Made by a program: the position numbers and the translations under genes. From positions 1-64,000 of the forward strand of contig DAOLIT010000024.1 of assembly GCA_035328405.1 (NCBI GenBank): 64,000 bases of DNA. Direction: 5' to 3'. Of this stretch, positions 34,182 through 42,897 are shown one piece after another. Positions within the stretch are counted from its first letter, which is position 1. Each line of letters starts with the position of its first letter. Under the pieces are notes generated by a model, which was not told the origin of the DNA, searched no databases, and was given only the letters and a program-made list of their open reading frames with translations. This DNA comes from JAEUKA01 sp035328405. GTDB taxonomy: Bacteria > Myxococcota_A > Polyangia > Palsa-1104 > JAEUJZ01.

Positions 34182-35720
34182 CTAGTTCACGCCGACGGCG
34201 GTCCAAACCGTGCCGACGGCCTTGTATTCGGCACCGGTCGATCCGTACAGATCCTTGGCGGCATTCAAAGTGGCCGTGCGGGCTGCTTTGAAGTTCGTCG
34301 AGGAAGTCATGTACGCGGTCAGGGCGCGGTACCAAATTTTTTCGGCTTTTTGACGCCCGATCCCAGTGACGGTCTGGCCGGACGTGCGGTTTTTGCCGCC
34401 TTGTGAAAGCAGGTAGAAGAAGTTGTTGGCGATGCCCGACGAATAGTGGACATCGACGCCGCTGCGATACTTCGAGTAGTGGTCAAGCGATGCTCCGTCG
34501 GCCACCGGATCGGCCATGTTGCGCAGGAAACTTCTGCCAACCATGATTTTTTCGCCGATCAGAAAGTCGCCAGGGTCCGAGGCATTGGCTGCGTAGTACT
34601 CGACGGCAGTGCCGAAAATATCGCTCGTTGCTTCGTTCAGACCGCCTGATTCGCCCGAATACACGAGTTTGGCCGTGCGCGAAGTGACGCCGTGGCTCAT
34701 TTCGTGTCCGGCCACGTCAATCGCGACCAGAGGTTTGAGCACGCTGCCATCGCCGTCCCCGTAGGTCATGCAGAAACAGGAATCGGACCAGAAGGCGTTG
34801 TTGTATCGAGTGCTGTAGTGAACGCGGGATTGGGCGGCTTTGCCGTCGTTGGCGATGCCGTTGCGACCATGTACGTTTTTGTAGTAGTCCCACGTTTTGG
34901 TCGCCCCGTAGTGCGCATCGACACCTGCGCTGGCTGCGTTGCCGGTCGTGCCGTCTCCCCAGGAGTTTGAGGTTTGGCTGAACACCGAGCCGCCCGAGGT
35001 CTTGTTGGCCAAGTTGATCGTTGGCGAGTAGCCGTGGCCGACATCGATGAGCTCGTACTTGGAACCGTTTTGATTGGTGTTGAGCGACACCGTGCCGACG
35101 TACAGGCCGCGTCCCTGTCCGCCGACCGCACCCGTCTCAATTTCGTCATACGCGCTCAGCAAACGGCCATCTTTGGCATCGACAAACGTATGCAGCACGC
35201 TTGGGGTACCGTCGGAGAGCACACCTTCACTTACAACCTCGTATGCGAGTGGTTGATCGGTTTCCTCTCCGAGTGCATGGATCACCAATTTGGGTGCCGA
35301 GGCCACGACGCGCTCGACGTTCCAGGTTTGTCGCGCGAACCTCTCGGCCTGACTCGGCGTCAAATCGGGACGTTGGCTCGCGGAAATTGGTCGAAGCAGC
35401 ATCGCGGAAAAGGTTTCTTCCTCGCGCACCGTCGCTGTTGAGTGAACCACAAAGTCGCCACCAACAACGGGCAGGCCACGGTAAAACCGATCGAACCGAA
35501 CGTGTTCTTGACCAAACTCGTCCACTTCGCGGTTGCGCTGGCGCAACACATCGTTGTTGTCCAGGCCAAGCTGAGCGCCGCGCGCTTGGATCAAAGACAC
35601 CGCCTGCGCGCTCACCTCTTGGCCATCGTTGCTTTGCGCCTCCACCGCGATCAAATCGCTGCCACCACAGGCCGGAAGAGCCGCCATCGCTGCCACTGAC
35701 AAGAAGAAGAACTTACGCAT
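34182..35720 (-). CDS. thermolysin-family (M4) neutral metalloprotease, lipoprotein
   Basis: Secreted zinc endopeptidase of 512 residues. The ATG at 35720 has AGAGG five bases upstream and gives a lipoprotein signal with lipobox LPAC then GGS, so the enzyme may be tethered at the cell surface. An FTP propeptide domain follows (about 40-170, DNNDVLRQRNREVDEFGQEHVRFDRFYRGLPV-type). The zinc site is HEMSH (H339, E340, H343) with the third ligand Glu in GGLNEATSD. A C-terminal helical domain has VHYSSGIANNFFYLLSQGG and AARTATLNAAKDLYG. The catalytic His region of M4 is GVDVHYSSG. The frame stays open far upstream but is not coding there. Confidence 0.93.
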   Translation of the reverse strand: MRKFFFLSVAAMAALPACGGSDLIAVEAQSNDGQEVSAQAVSLIQARGAQLGLDNNDVLRQRNREVDEFGQEHVRFDRFYRGLPVVGGDFVVHSTATVREEETFSAMLLRPISASQRPDLTPSQAERFARQTWNVERVVASAPKLVIHALGEETDQPLAYEVVSEGVLSDGTPSVLHTFVDAKDGRLLSAYDEIETGAVGGQGRGLYVGTVSLNTNQNGSKYELIDVGHGYSPTINLANKTSGGSVFSQTSNSWGDGTTGNAASAGVDAHYGATKTWDYYKNVHGRNGIANDGKAAQSRVHYSTRYNNAFWSDSCFCMTYGDGDGSVLKPLVAIDVAGHEMSHGVTSRTAKLVYSGESGGLNEATSDIFGTAVEYYAANASDPGDFLIGEKIMVGRSFLRNMADPVADGASLDHYSKYRSGVDVHYSSGIANNFFYLLSQGGKNRTSGQTVTGIGRQKAEKIWYRALTAYMTSSTNFKAARTATLNAAKDLYGSTGAEYKAVGTVWTAVGVN

Positions 35721-36002
35721 GGGAACCTCTCGTTTTTGGGTTTGTTTGTACGACCGAAGCCTTGACGATGCGAATTGCGTGCCAAACATCTCAAAGCCCA
35801 TACGCGGCCAAAAAGCGAGGGCGTTTCCGACGAGGAATCGTCGTTGTTGCCGCTCAAATCGGTGGTCTGAACCTGGGGGGAAAGTCCCCGAAAGGTGGGT
35901 GGAATGGGTGCCAAAACCCCCAACGCCCATGGGCAGCGGACTTTCCATCGCGCGCGCTTCTCGGTACAAAGGCCAAAACACACAAGTTTTCTGGAAACCG
36001 CG
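35721..36002. other. divergent intergenic region, M4 protease / arginase
   Basis: 282 bp with no supportable gene. A short GGGGA-AAG-TCCCC hairpin lies around 35878-35890, without a T-run. I see no clear promoter hexamers, tRNA or riboswitch. Confidence 0.5.
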
Positions 36003-36929
36003 ATGAACCAACGTCCAAACATTGTCGAAATCATCGGTGTCCCCTGCGACTTGGGCTGCAACATTCGAGGCGCTAACGTCGGGCCTGCCATGGTGCGGGT
36101 GGCGGGTTTGGCGGATCGGTTGGAAAAACTGAAAATTCGAGCGTTCGACGGCGGCGACGTGATGGTTCCTTTTCGCGAACGGCTGGGTCCGCAAACGCTC
36201 GAGAGTCAACCGCTGTATGTTTCGACGATCGGCCAAATTTGCGACGAGGTGTTTGCTCGAGTGCAAGCCTCGCTGCGAGCCGGGCGGTTTCCGCTGATAT
36301 TGGGCGGCGATCACTCGATTGCGATCGGCTCGATCAAAGGAGCGGCGGATTTTTGGGTGCAGCAAGGTAGGCAATTGGGTCTTTTGTGGGTGGATGCGCA
36401 CGCGGACATGAACACTCCGGCGACATCTCCGTCGGGAAATATCCACGGAATGCCTCTTTCGACGGTACTCGGGCTGGGGTTTGAGCGGCTGGTCCATACG
36501 GGCGGAATGGGCCCACGTCTTCGGCCCGAAAATGTCGTCCTTTTGGGGATTCGCGATCTCGATCGAGACGAACAGACTTTCGTGAAAGAGACCGGCATTC
36601 GGTACTACACGATGAAGGATCTGGATCAGCGCGGCATGTACGCGGTTGTCACAGAGGCGCTCGATGACCTGACGAAGCGTTGTGCGGCGCTGCATGTGTC
36701 GTTCGACCTGGACGCGGTGGACCCGGTGTACGCGCCAGGCGTCAGCACGCCCGTGCGCGGCGGCCTTACGTACCGAGAAGCGCATTTGTTGCTCGAGCTT
36801 GTGGCTGAGCAAGGACTTTTGCGATCGCTGGATTTGGTCGAACTCAACCCGATGAACGACGTAGGACACCAAACCACCCGGCTGTGCATCGAGCTGGCTC
36901 TGTCGGCGCTCGGGAAGACGATTGTGTGA
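36003..36929 (+). CDS. rocF: arginase
   Basis: Manganese enzyme (308 residues) that cleaves arginine to ornithine and urea. The binuclear Mn ligands are in GGDHSIAIG, DAHADMNTP and SFDLDAVDP, and the family ending LVELNPMNDVGHQT is intact. The start ATG 36003 matches family length; earlier in-frame ATGs give non-homologous sequence. Agmatinase is the main alternative, but SGNIHGMPLSTVLG after the Mn loop and the C-terminus favour arginase. No ornithine aminotransferase is adjacent. Confidence 0.92.
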   Translation: MNQRPNIVEIIGVPCDLGCNIRGANVGPAMVRVAGLADRLEKLKIRAFDGGDVMVPFRERLGPQTLESQPLYVSTIGQICDEVFARVQASLRAGRFPLILGGDHSIAIGSIKGAADFWVQQGRQLGLLWVDAHADMNTPATSPSGNIHGMPLSTVLGLGFERLVHTGGMGPRLRPENVVLLGIRDLDRDEQTFVKETGIRYYTMKDLDQRGMYAVVTEALDDLTKRCAALHVSFDLDAVDPVYAPGVSTPVRGGLTYREAHLLLELVAEQGLLRSLDLVELNPMNDVGHQTTRLCIELALSALGKTIV

Positions 36930-37007
36930 ACCAGACCCAAGCCGTTTTTGAGCAAGCACTGCGGGCGAATGCTGACTTAAAGGAAGTTCCACGATAGTCT
37001 GTCGGCC

Positions 37008-37415
37008 ATGTCGTCTCGTCGAAGCGCAGTGCCTGACATCGTGGGTTGCACCTTCGTTCTGTTCGCGGTAGCGCTTGTGTTTCCGGTGTTGCGTGCGCCG
37101 TTTTTGCACCACGACGCAAGGGCTCTGGCGCTCGATTTGCTGGGTTTCGGAGGACTTCTCTTGGCAAGTCTCCTGGCTGCGGTGGGCCTGTTTCTGCGCC
37201 AGTTTGTCGCGTATGTGCTTGCGATGGCCTTGTCGGTCTTTGCGGTGGGCGCAGCGGTCGCCAATTGGCACATGCCCGAGACAGGCCAGCTTCCGACAGC
37301 CGTTCTCGCTGGCATGAGCTTTGTTTTTTTGCTCGTGAGTTTCGACGAGTTTGAAAACGGCAAGAAGTCGCAGTCTTCGACGAAACCACCCGCCCAACAG
37401 GAAATCGAAGCCTGA
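37008..37415 (+). CDS. small membrane protein with about four helices
   Basis: Not recognised. 135 residues with roughly four hydrophobic segments (VGCTFVLFAVALVFPVL, LLGFGGLLLASLLAAVGLFL, FVAYVLAMALSVFAVGAAVA, TAVLAGMSFVFLLVSF) and a short charged, Gln-rich tail. The ribosome-binding site is weak. It follows arginase by 78 bp and could be part of the same transcript, though nothing in it suggests a link. Confidence 0.55.
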   Translation: MSSRRSAVPDIVGCTFVLFAVALVFPVLRAPFLHHDARALALDLLGFGGLLLASLLAAVGLFLRQFVAYVLAMALSVFAVGAAVANWHMPETGQLPTAVLAGMSFVFLLVSFDEFENGKKSQSSTKPPAQQEIEA

Positions 37416-37524
37416 TCGTTTGGCCGATCCAGCACAAGGGCCAGCATAAATCGTGCCATGGGCAAAATGTCGTATTTTGGGGGTAAAGCGCGGGGTTTGT
37501 GCGCTGGGCGCGTACACACAGGGC

Positions 37525-38370
37525 ATGGAGCTTGTCGGAACCCTCAAGGCTTTTGAACTTCCGTTTCCCTCGGAACCGCAAGTACGACCTGGTCACTTTC
37601 CGGACGTAGCGCGGACCAATTCCACCGGAGCCGCTCGCGAGCGCGCCTGGAACGAAAAGCCGAGCCGTGGCCGTCGCCTCGGCGACCGAGGGAGCGAGGC
37701 CGAAAGCCGCGAGATGCCCGGTGGGTTTGGCCACAGGAGTCTGGGAAGTGAGCAAGTCGTACCAGGCAAACTTCGCAAAACCCACGCGCCGTGGCAGGCC
37801 CGACGTTTGCTCATCGACGCGGCGGGCCAATTGGAAGGGTTCGTCAAGAACTGTGCGCCGTCTGAACAGGACCTTCTTCGGGCTGCGCTCCGTGACATCG
37901 AGCGCATCGCTGAAGCGTTGGCACCGCTGGCCATCCGCCCCGAGCGCAGTCGTCGGTTGAGGTACAGTCCGGCCTGGCGGCGTGCGTTCGCGGCGCTTTT
38001 GCGCGAGCGACGAGAGATGTCTGGCTTGAGTCGTCGGCAACTGGCGGTCAAAAGCCAGCTTTCCTGGACAACGATTCGCAATCTGGAAACCCTGCGGACT
38101 CATCCAGAGAACGGAACCATCGAGCGGCTTTTGCGCGTCAGGGAACTGCGTCTGACGCTGCGAGATCTACCGTCGGAAGCTCTGCCGCCAGAGGCTCTGC
38201 CGCCAGAGGCTCTGCCGCCAGAGGCACTGCCGCCAGAGGCACTGCCGCCAGAGGCACTGCCGCCAGAGGCACTGCCGTCGGAAACCCCTCTCTGTCACCG
38301 GCGCGGCGAGGGTATTGTCGCACACCCTACCAAACACCGTCGTTCCGCCCGTCGAAAAAGACTGGTATAA
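37525..38370 (+). CDS. HTH (XRE-like) protein with EALPP tandem repeats
   Basis: About 281 residues. A recognisable helix-turn-helix lies near the middle: RERREMSGLSRRQLAVKSQL followed by SWTTIRNLETLRTHPENGTI, typical of XRE/Cro-type DNA-binding domains. A helical segment precedes it (ARRLLIDAAGQLEGFVKN). After the HTH come seven copies of EALPP coded by 15-bp repeats, then a basic tail (KHRRSARRKRLV). The first 90 residues are low in recognisable structure, so the start is uncertain; ATG 37453 is another possibility. Target and role unknown. The next gene begins 16 bp later. Confidence 0.6.
   Translation: MELVGTLKAFELPFPSEPQVRPGHFPDVARTNSTGAARERAWNEKPSRGRRLGDRGSEAESREMPGGFGHRSLGSEQVVPGKLRKTHAPWQARRLLIDAAGQLEGFVKNCAPSEQDLLRAALRDIERIAEALAPLAIRPERSRRLRYSPAWRRAFAALLRERREMSGLSRRQLAVKSQLSWTTIRNLETLRTHPENGTIERLLRVRELRLTLRDLPSEALPPEALPPEALPPEALPPEALPPEALPPEALPSETPLCHRRGEGIVAHPTKHRRSARRKRLV
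38176..38280 (+). repeat. seven 15-bp tandem repeats in the HTH gene
   Basis: Seven in-frame units of GAGGC(T/A)CTGCCGCCA code EALPP. The first three units use GCTCTG and units four to seven use GCACTG, and the last ends CCGTCG. This block structure suggests recent expansion by slippage or unequal exchange. Copy number changes would keep the reading frame. Confidence 0.9.
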
Positions 38371-38386
38371 GGGGACCCCTTTTCTC

Positions 38387-39895
38387 ATGGCCTACGCTTC
38401 CCCTGGTCCCTCTTTTGAGCCAAAGACCGCTTCTTCAGGAGCATTTTCGTCGCTGTGGCCGCGTCCTCACGAGCGGTTTCTTGCGATGCGTTACTTGTTT
38501 CGACGCGGACCGCACCGAGGGCTTCTGTTTCTCGCGGGTCTTTCGCTGGTTTTGACCGTCGCTGTTGAAATCGCGTTTTTTTTCGTCCCCGGAGCTCAAA
38601 CTCCGCAGTTTGCGGTTTTGGCACTCGCGCTTCCGCTTTTTACCGTCGTTGCGGGTCTTTTGAACGTCCTTTCCGTCTTCAGCACCGTTGCAGTCCTGGG
38701 AGTTTTGTTGGGGGTCGCGGCGCTCACGGTTGTCATGGCTGTCACGTCTGGCTTTCAAGGAGAAATTCGCAACCGCGTCGTCGGTTTCAATGCGCACGTT
38801 CTGATCCTGAAATACGGCATCGACTTTCACGAATACGAAAGCGCGCTAAAAAAATGTTTGTCTCATCCGTCGGTGAAGGCGGGTAGTCCGTTTGTCTACA
38901 ATGAAATGCTCATCGCCAAAGAAGGTGCGCTTGCGGCGGGTGTGTTGGTCAAAGGAATCGATCCAAACCGAGCAGACATTGTGTTGGGCCTTCATTCTTG
39001 GCTTTTGCCACTGTCCACCGGAAAACCACCTTTGGTTTCGGACCTTCAAACCGAATCCGTACCCAATTCTGGAGGACCGCCGCTTCCCAGTTTGTTCATC
39101 GGGAAAGAGCTTGCGCGCAAACTCAAGGCGCAACCGGGTGACAAGCTGCGGCTGATCGCGCCGCAATTGAATTTGGACGCTCTTTCCGGGAGCGAACCGA
39201 CGCAGGCCGCGCCACCCAGGTCGCAAGAATTTCGTTTGGCCGGCATTTTTTCGTCGGGATACGACGACTACGATCGTCGTCTTGTGCTGGCGGCGTTGGC
39301 ACCGTCACAACAACTTGTCGGCCAAGGGGATGTCGTTTCGGGTCTTGAAATTCGGACGGATTCGATTGAACGGGCCAAAAAAACGGGTGCTGAACTGGTC
39401 GCCATGCTCGGCGGCGCACCGTATCGCAGCCTCGATTGGGAGGAGCTGAACCACAACCTGTTTGCGGCGCTGGCTCTGCAAAAAACGGTGCTGTCGTTGG
39501 TGCTGTTTCTGATCATTTTGGTCGCAGCGTTCAACATCGTCGCGAGTCTGACGATGATGGTGATCGACAAGACCCGCGAGGTCGCGATTTTGAAAGCGAT
39601 GGGCATGAGTCCGAGGTCGATTTCGTCGCTGTTTCGCGTCGCTGGGATGGCGATTGGTTTGTTGGGGGTACTGCTCGGTTTGATTCTGGGCGTGTTGACC
39701 TGCAAACTCATCGAGGGAATGGGTTATTTGCTCGACGCTCACGTCTATATGATCGAGCGTTTGCCGACGCAGATTTCGCCGTTTGAACTTGTGCTCACCG
39801 CTTGCATCACCGTGCTGATTTCCCTTTTGGCGACGGTATATCCGTCGGTGCGTGCCGCACGGCTTCATCCTGTAGACGGTCTGCGATACGAGTGA
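38387..39895 (+). CDS. LolC/LolE-type ABC transporter permease with extra N-terminal helices
   Basis: FtsX-like permease of 502 residues, probably in lipoprotein release. Family marks are the first helix FSTVAVLGVLLGVAALTVVMAVTSGFQGEIRNRVVGFNAH and the C-terminal FNIVASLTMMVIDKTREVAILKAMGMSPRSI with three helices. The large periplasmic domain lies between. Unusually, two additional hydrophobic helices (LLFLAGLSLVLTVAVEIAFFF and FAVLALALPLFTVVAGLL) are inserted after the conserved RYLFRR start. No LolD ATPase or second permease is adjacent. ATG 38387 is chosen; ATG 38486 (MRYLFRRG) is the family-like alternative. It converges with the next gene with a 31-bp overlap. Confidence 0.85.
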   Translation: MAYASPGPSFEPKTASSGAFSSLWPRPHERFLAMRYLFRRGPHRGLLFLAGLSLVLTVAVEIAFFFVPGAQTPQFAVLALALPLFTVVAGLLNVLSVFSTVAVLGVLLGVAALTVVMAVTSGFQGEIRNRVVGFNAHVLILKYGIDFHEYESALKKCLSHPSVKAGSPFVYNEMLIAKEGALAAGVLVKGIDPNRADIVLGLHSWLLPLSTGKPPLVSDLQTESVPNSGGPPLPSLFIGKELARKLKAQPGDKLRLIAPQLNLDALSGSEPTQAAPPRSQEFRLAGIFSSGYDDYDRRLVLAALAPSQQLVGQGDVVSGLEIRTDSIERAKKTGAELVAMLGGAPYRSLDWEELNHNLFAALALQKTVLSLVLFLIILVAAFNIVASLTMMVIDKTREVAILKAMGMSPRSISSLFRVAGMAIGLLGVLLGLILGVLTCKLIEGMGYLLDAHVYMIERLPTQISPFELVLTACITVLISLLATVYPSVRAARLHPVDGLRYE

Positions 39896-42800
39896 GCGAG
39901 CGCGTCTCGACGGAGCGCCTGCACTGGTTCGCCGTTCCACAGCGAGAAAAACGACCGTTCAAACAACGAGCCGGCGCTTGTGGTGTGGTAGTCGCCGGGG
40001 TGAACGTGCCCGTCTGGATCGATGCACGCGATCTCCCACAGCGCACGACACGGAGCGAACGTCGTTCGGTTGGCAAAATCGTCCGTCGCGCGAAATTCCA
40101 AAAGTCGCTCGTCGGGCTCGCCGTGACAGGTACAGCCTACAGGTGGGCAAAGGTGGTCCACAAACACCACACCGCCCGCTTCACAAATCGCCCGCGCCGC
40201 GCTGACTTGCGCCTGCACCGATTCGGCCAGCGGAGACGCGCCAGACCGGGCTGCAAACAGATTCACGGGATAGCTCTCCTCGACTTTGAGCCAATCGATC
40301 GACAAGGCCACCGCCTGCCGGGCCAGCTCGGGCAGCTCGTCCACGGTTTGCGCGAGCAGCACCGTCGAAATCCCGAGGCGCAGGTCCGCGCCAGTCGCTT
40401 CTCGGAACGAAACCGCGTCGCGCAGGTGGGACAAAATGCGCACAAAGTCGCCCCCGGCTCGAATGGAGTCGTTTGTATGCGCGGTGCCACCGTCGAGCGA
40501 AATCGCCAAACTGTTCACGCCTGCGGCCACGAGTTTTTCCAAAACCAGCGGTGAAAGCGACATGCCGTTGGTGAGCAGATGTACGTCAAGCCGTCGCCCG
40601 TCCCGCGCCTGTTTGGCCCGCGCGAGTGTGTCAAAAAACAACGGCGACAGCAGATTTTCCCCGCCGTGCGAAAAACCCAGGTAATTCGCCGCACAAAACG
40701 CCTCGTCGAGTGCATCGAGCACCCACGGTTGCATCGAGCGAGCCGTGCCGTCGCGGGTCCGGGTAGGTGCGTGTGTGATGCAGTGCTGGCAGCGCAGGTT
40801 GCAACGCTCGGTCAGTGTCAGGTACAGCTTCGAGGGCAGAAAAAAACCGTGCGTCGCGCCGAGGGAAAACGCTTCTTCCAGGCGCGAATCCATGGTGCCG
40901 AGCAGCTCGCGACCGATTGCAAGTGCCGCTCGTGGCTCACTCCGACGGATGACCCACGCCGAGCAGGCCCCGAGCGTGATTTCGTGCGGGTCCTCGCCAG
41001 GCGCAAATTCGACCGATCCGAGCACGCAGACCGGATGAAGCTCGCCGGGACCTTCGGGCAACGCAAAATGGGCTGGTTTGTCGTCGGGATTCAGAAACAC
41101 ATCAAGCATTTCCGATCCGTGCTGCCGCCGAAAAGCAAACAGGTTTGTGTCGTTTGGCATCGGCAACGGCAACACTTCGCCTCGGCGCAACGCGACGAAT
41201 TGCCGACGGGCGGAAACCAGCGTTTTTGCCAAGGAAAGCGTCGGGTGATCGTCGGAAATTTCTGCCCACGGAAAAGGCATTCGTTCGGGCCAGACATCCT
41301 CGAAGCCGCGCGGAGGACTTGCGGAAGACAGCGACAGCTCGTCGCCCGCGTACAACATCGGAATTTCGGGCCGACACAGCAGCAAAACCAGGCCCAGCCG
41401 AGCGCGTTGTGTGCCGCACAAACTCGCAAGTCGAGGCGTGTCGTGCGTCGATAAAAACGTGAGCGCCGCGTGGCTAGGACCGTTATCAAACGACCGCGCC
41501 GAGAGCATTTCGCCAAGCGCCACCGACGACAAAGATCCCGAAAGCCACCGCGTCGTCGCCGTTTGAAAAGCAAAATCCGTTGCGCAATCCAGCCCGAATG
41601 GAACGTAATGACCTAGGTTGTTGACCGTCAGTTCTCCGAGGACGAGCGCGTCCTTTTTGACCTTGTGAACGGTGTGCTTCAGGGCTGCGAGCCACTTTTG
41701 CGGAACGTCGGCGGCAGAATCCAGTCGGAAACCATCCACCCCCAGCGACAAAAAGTGACGCGCAACGCCGCATAAACAATCGAGCACGTCGTCGTTGTCC
41801 GTTTGAAAAAGCGGCAACTGCCATTGACCGTGTTGGTAGTGCTCATAACCTGGATCGGGACCGTCGGAAAACGGCCAACGGTACACGCGAAACCACGAAG
41901 CATACGGCGACGCGGGGCCCTTTGCTCGCACGTCGCAAAACGGCAAAAAATCGCGATGGACATGGGTCAAACACAGATCGAGCAGCACGCGCACGCCCAG
42001 CCGAGAAGCGTCAGACAGAAGCCGAGAAAGCGCAGCCTCTCCGCCGAGAGCCGGGTCCACGACGAGGGGATTTTCCGCATCGTATCGGTGCGCCGACGGG
42101 CTTTGGCACACGGGTGTCAGGTGCAGCACCGTAACCCCCAGATCGGCCAGGTAAGGCAGCGCCGCGCGCACACCGTCCAGATCGCCGCCTGCACGGGCTT
42201 TTTCGTCGGTCAGTTTGGGCCACGGCAGGCCATCGCCTCGGCGAAATCGGTCGAGGAATACGCTGTACAGCACCGCGTCGAGCCACCACGAAGGTGCGTC
42301 GCTCGGTTCAGGCAAGACAGCCAAAGCGGTTTGATCGGGCAGACCTACGATGCGGCCACTCGCCAAACGAAACACATACGAAATCGGTTGTGCGCACGTC
42401 GGCAAACCCGTCTCGAACAGCAGGTGTTCGTCCTCGTGGGCGACGAGCCGCATCGGCCACGGTTTGGGTGGTTGTGAGTCTAGCGTCACCACCGAAAGCG
42501 AGTCCGAAACTCCTTTCCGCAGCGCCGCTCGGATCACAAGCCGCCCGTCGGGCAGCGTGAACACCCACGGAGAGGCCGGAACATGCAGGACGGGTTCCTC
42601 GGTGCCTCCGACGCACAGCACCTGATTGCGAAGGCCGTTTTGGCTGCGGGTGCGAGGAGCGTCCCCCGGCACATGCCACCGTCCGTCCGGCGTGCGCAGT
42701 TTGTACGCATAAACGCCCGGCGATAGCGACAGCGTGACGCTAGGCACCTTGTCGGGACCGGGCACAAGCAGACGTGGCGCTTGCCAGTGCGGACATTCGC

Positions 42801-42897
42801 CGAACAGCTCGCTTTGCGGCGGCGCGTCCGGGAAACGCAGACACAGCGTTCTTTGGGAATCGCGCTTGCGTGGCCCCAGGGGAAAAACGCGCATCAC
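39865..42897 (-). CDS. GH13 alpha-amylase / radical SAM-SPASM fusion protein
   Basis: A single 1010-residue frame. Residues about 15-95 resemble a CBM48/glycogen-binding domain (VTLSLSPGVYAYKLRTPDGRW). A GH13 barrel follows (about 205-570): region I D307-x4-H312 (DLCLTH), nucleophile D393 (GVDGFRLDS), acid/base E422 (GELTVNN), stabiliser H485-D486 (FLSTHDT), then a beta-sandwich ending near 650. A short linker leads to a radical SAM domain with CNLRCQHC (C699, C703, C706) and GGEN (745-748), then a SPASM-like tail with C917, C922, C924, C950 and C958. Met669 could be an internal start, but no stop separates the halves. The first ATG overlaps the bioB stop (ATGA). Function unknown; the two activities are family-level predictions. 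Confidence 0.9.
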   Translation of the reverse strand: MMRVFPLGPRKRDSQRTLCLRFPDAPPQSELFGECPHWQAPRLLVPGPDKVPSVTLSLSPGVYAYKLRTPDGRWHVPGDAPRTRSQNGLRNQVLCVGGTEEPVLHVPASPWVFTLPDGRLVIRAALRKGVSDSLSVVTLDSQPPKPWPMRLVAHEDEHLLFETGLPTCAQPISYVFRLASGRIVGLPDQTALAVLPEPSDAPSWWLDAVLYSVFLDRFRRGDGLPWPKLTDEKARAGGDLDGVRAALPYLADLGVTVLHLTPVCQSPSAHRYDAENPLVVDPALGGEAALSRLLSDASRLGVRVLLDLCLTHVHRDFLPFCDVRAKGPASPYASWFRVYRWPFSDGPDPGYEHYQHGQWQLPLFQTDNDDVLDCLCGVARHFLSLGVDGFRLDSAADVPQKWLAALKHTVHKVKKDALVLGELTVNNLGHYVPFGLDCATDFAFQTATTRWLSGSLSSVALGEMLSARSFDNGPSHAALTFLSTHDTPRLASLCGTQRARLGLVLLLCRPEIPMLYAGDELSLSSASPPRGFEDVWPERMPFPWAEISDDHPTLSLAKTLVSARRQFVALRRGEVLPLPMPNDTNLFAFRRQHGSEMLDVFLNPDDKPAHFALPEGPGELHPVCVLGSVEFAPGEDPHEITLGACSAWVIRRSEPRAALAIGRELLGTMDSRLEEAFSLGATHGFFLPSKLYLTLTERCNLRCQHCITHAPTRTRDGTARSMQPWVLDALDEAFCAANYLGFSHGGENLLSPLFFDTLARAKQARDGRRLDVHLLTNGMSLSPLVLEKLVAAGVNSLAISLDGGTAHTNDSIRAGGDFVRILSHLRDAVSFREATGADLRLGISTVLLAQTVDELPELARQAVALSIDWLKVEESYPVNLFAARSGASPLAESVQAQVSAARAICEAGGVVFVDHLCPPVGCTCHGEPDERLLEFRATDDFANRTTFAPCRALWEIACIDPDGHVHPGDYHTTSAGSLFERSFFSLWNGEPVQALRRDALAHSYRRPSTG

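Noticed and set aside
35721..37547. Large N-terminal extension of the M4 protease
   Set aside because: It runs antisense through arginase and the small membrane gene and lacks homology; the lipoprotein signal at 35720 marks the real start.
38176..38280. CRISPR-like array
   Set aside because: The 15-bp units are contiguous with no spacers and code EALPP in frame.
40890..40893. Splitting the GH13-radical SAM protein into two genes at Met669
   Set aside because: No stop codon separates the halves, the internal ATG has no good ribosome-binding site, and the linker is in frame. Kept as one gene, with the alternative noted.
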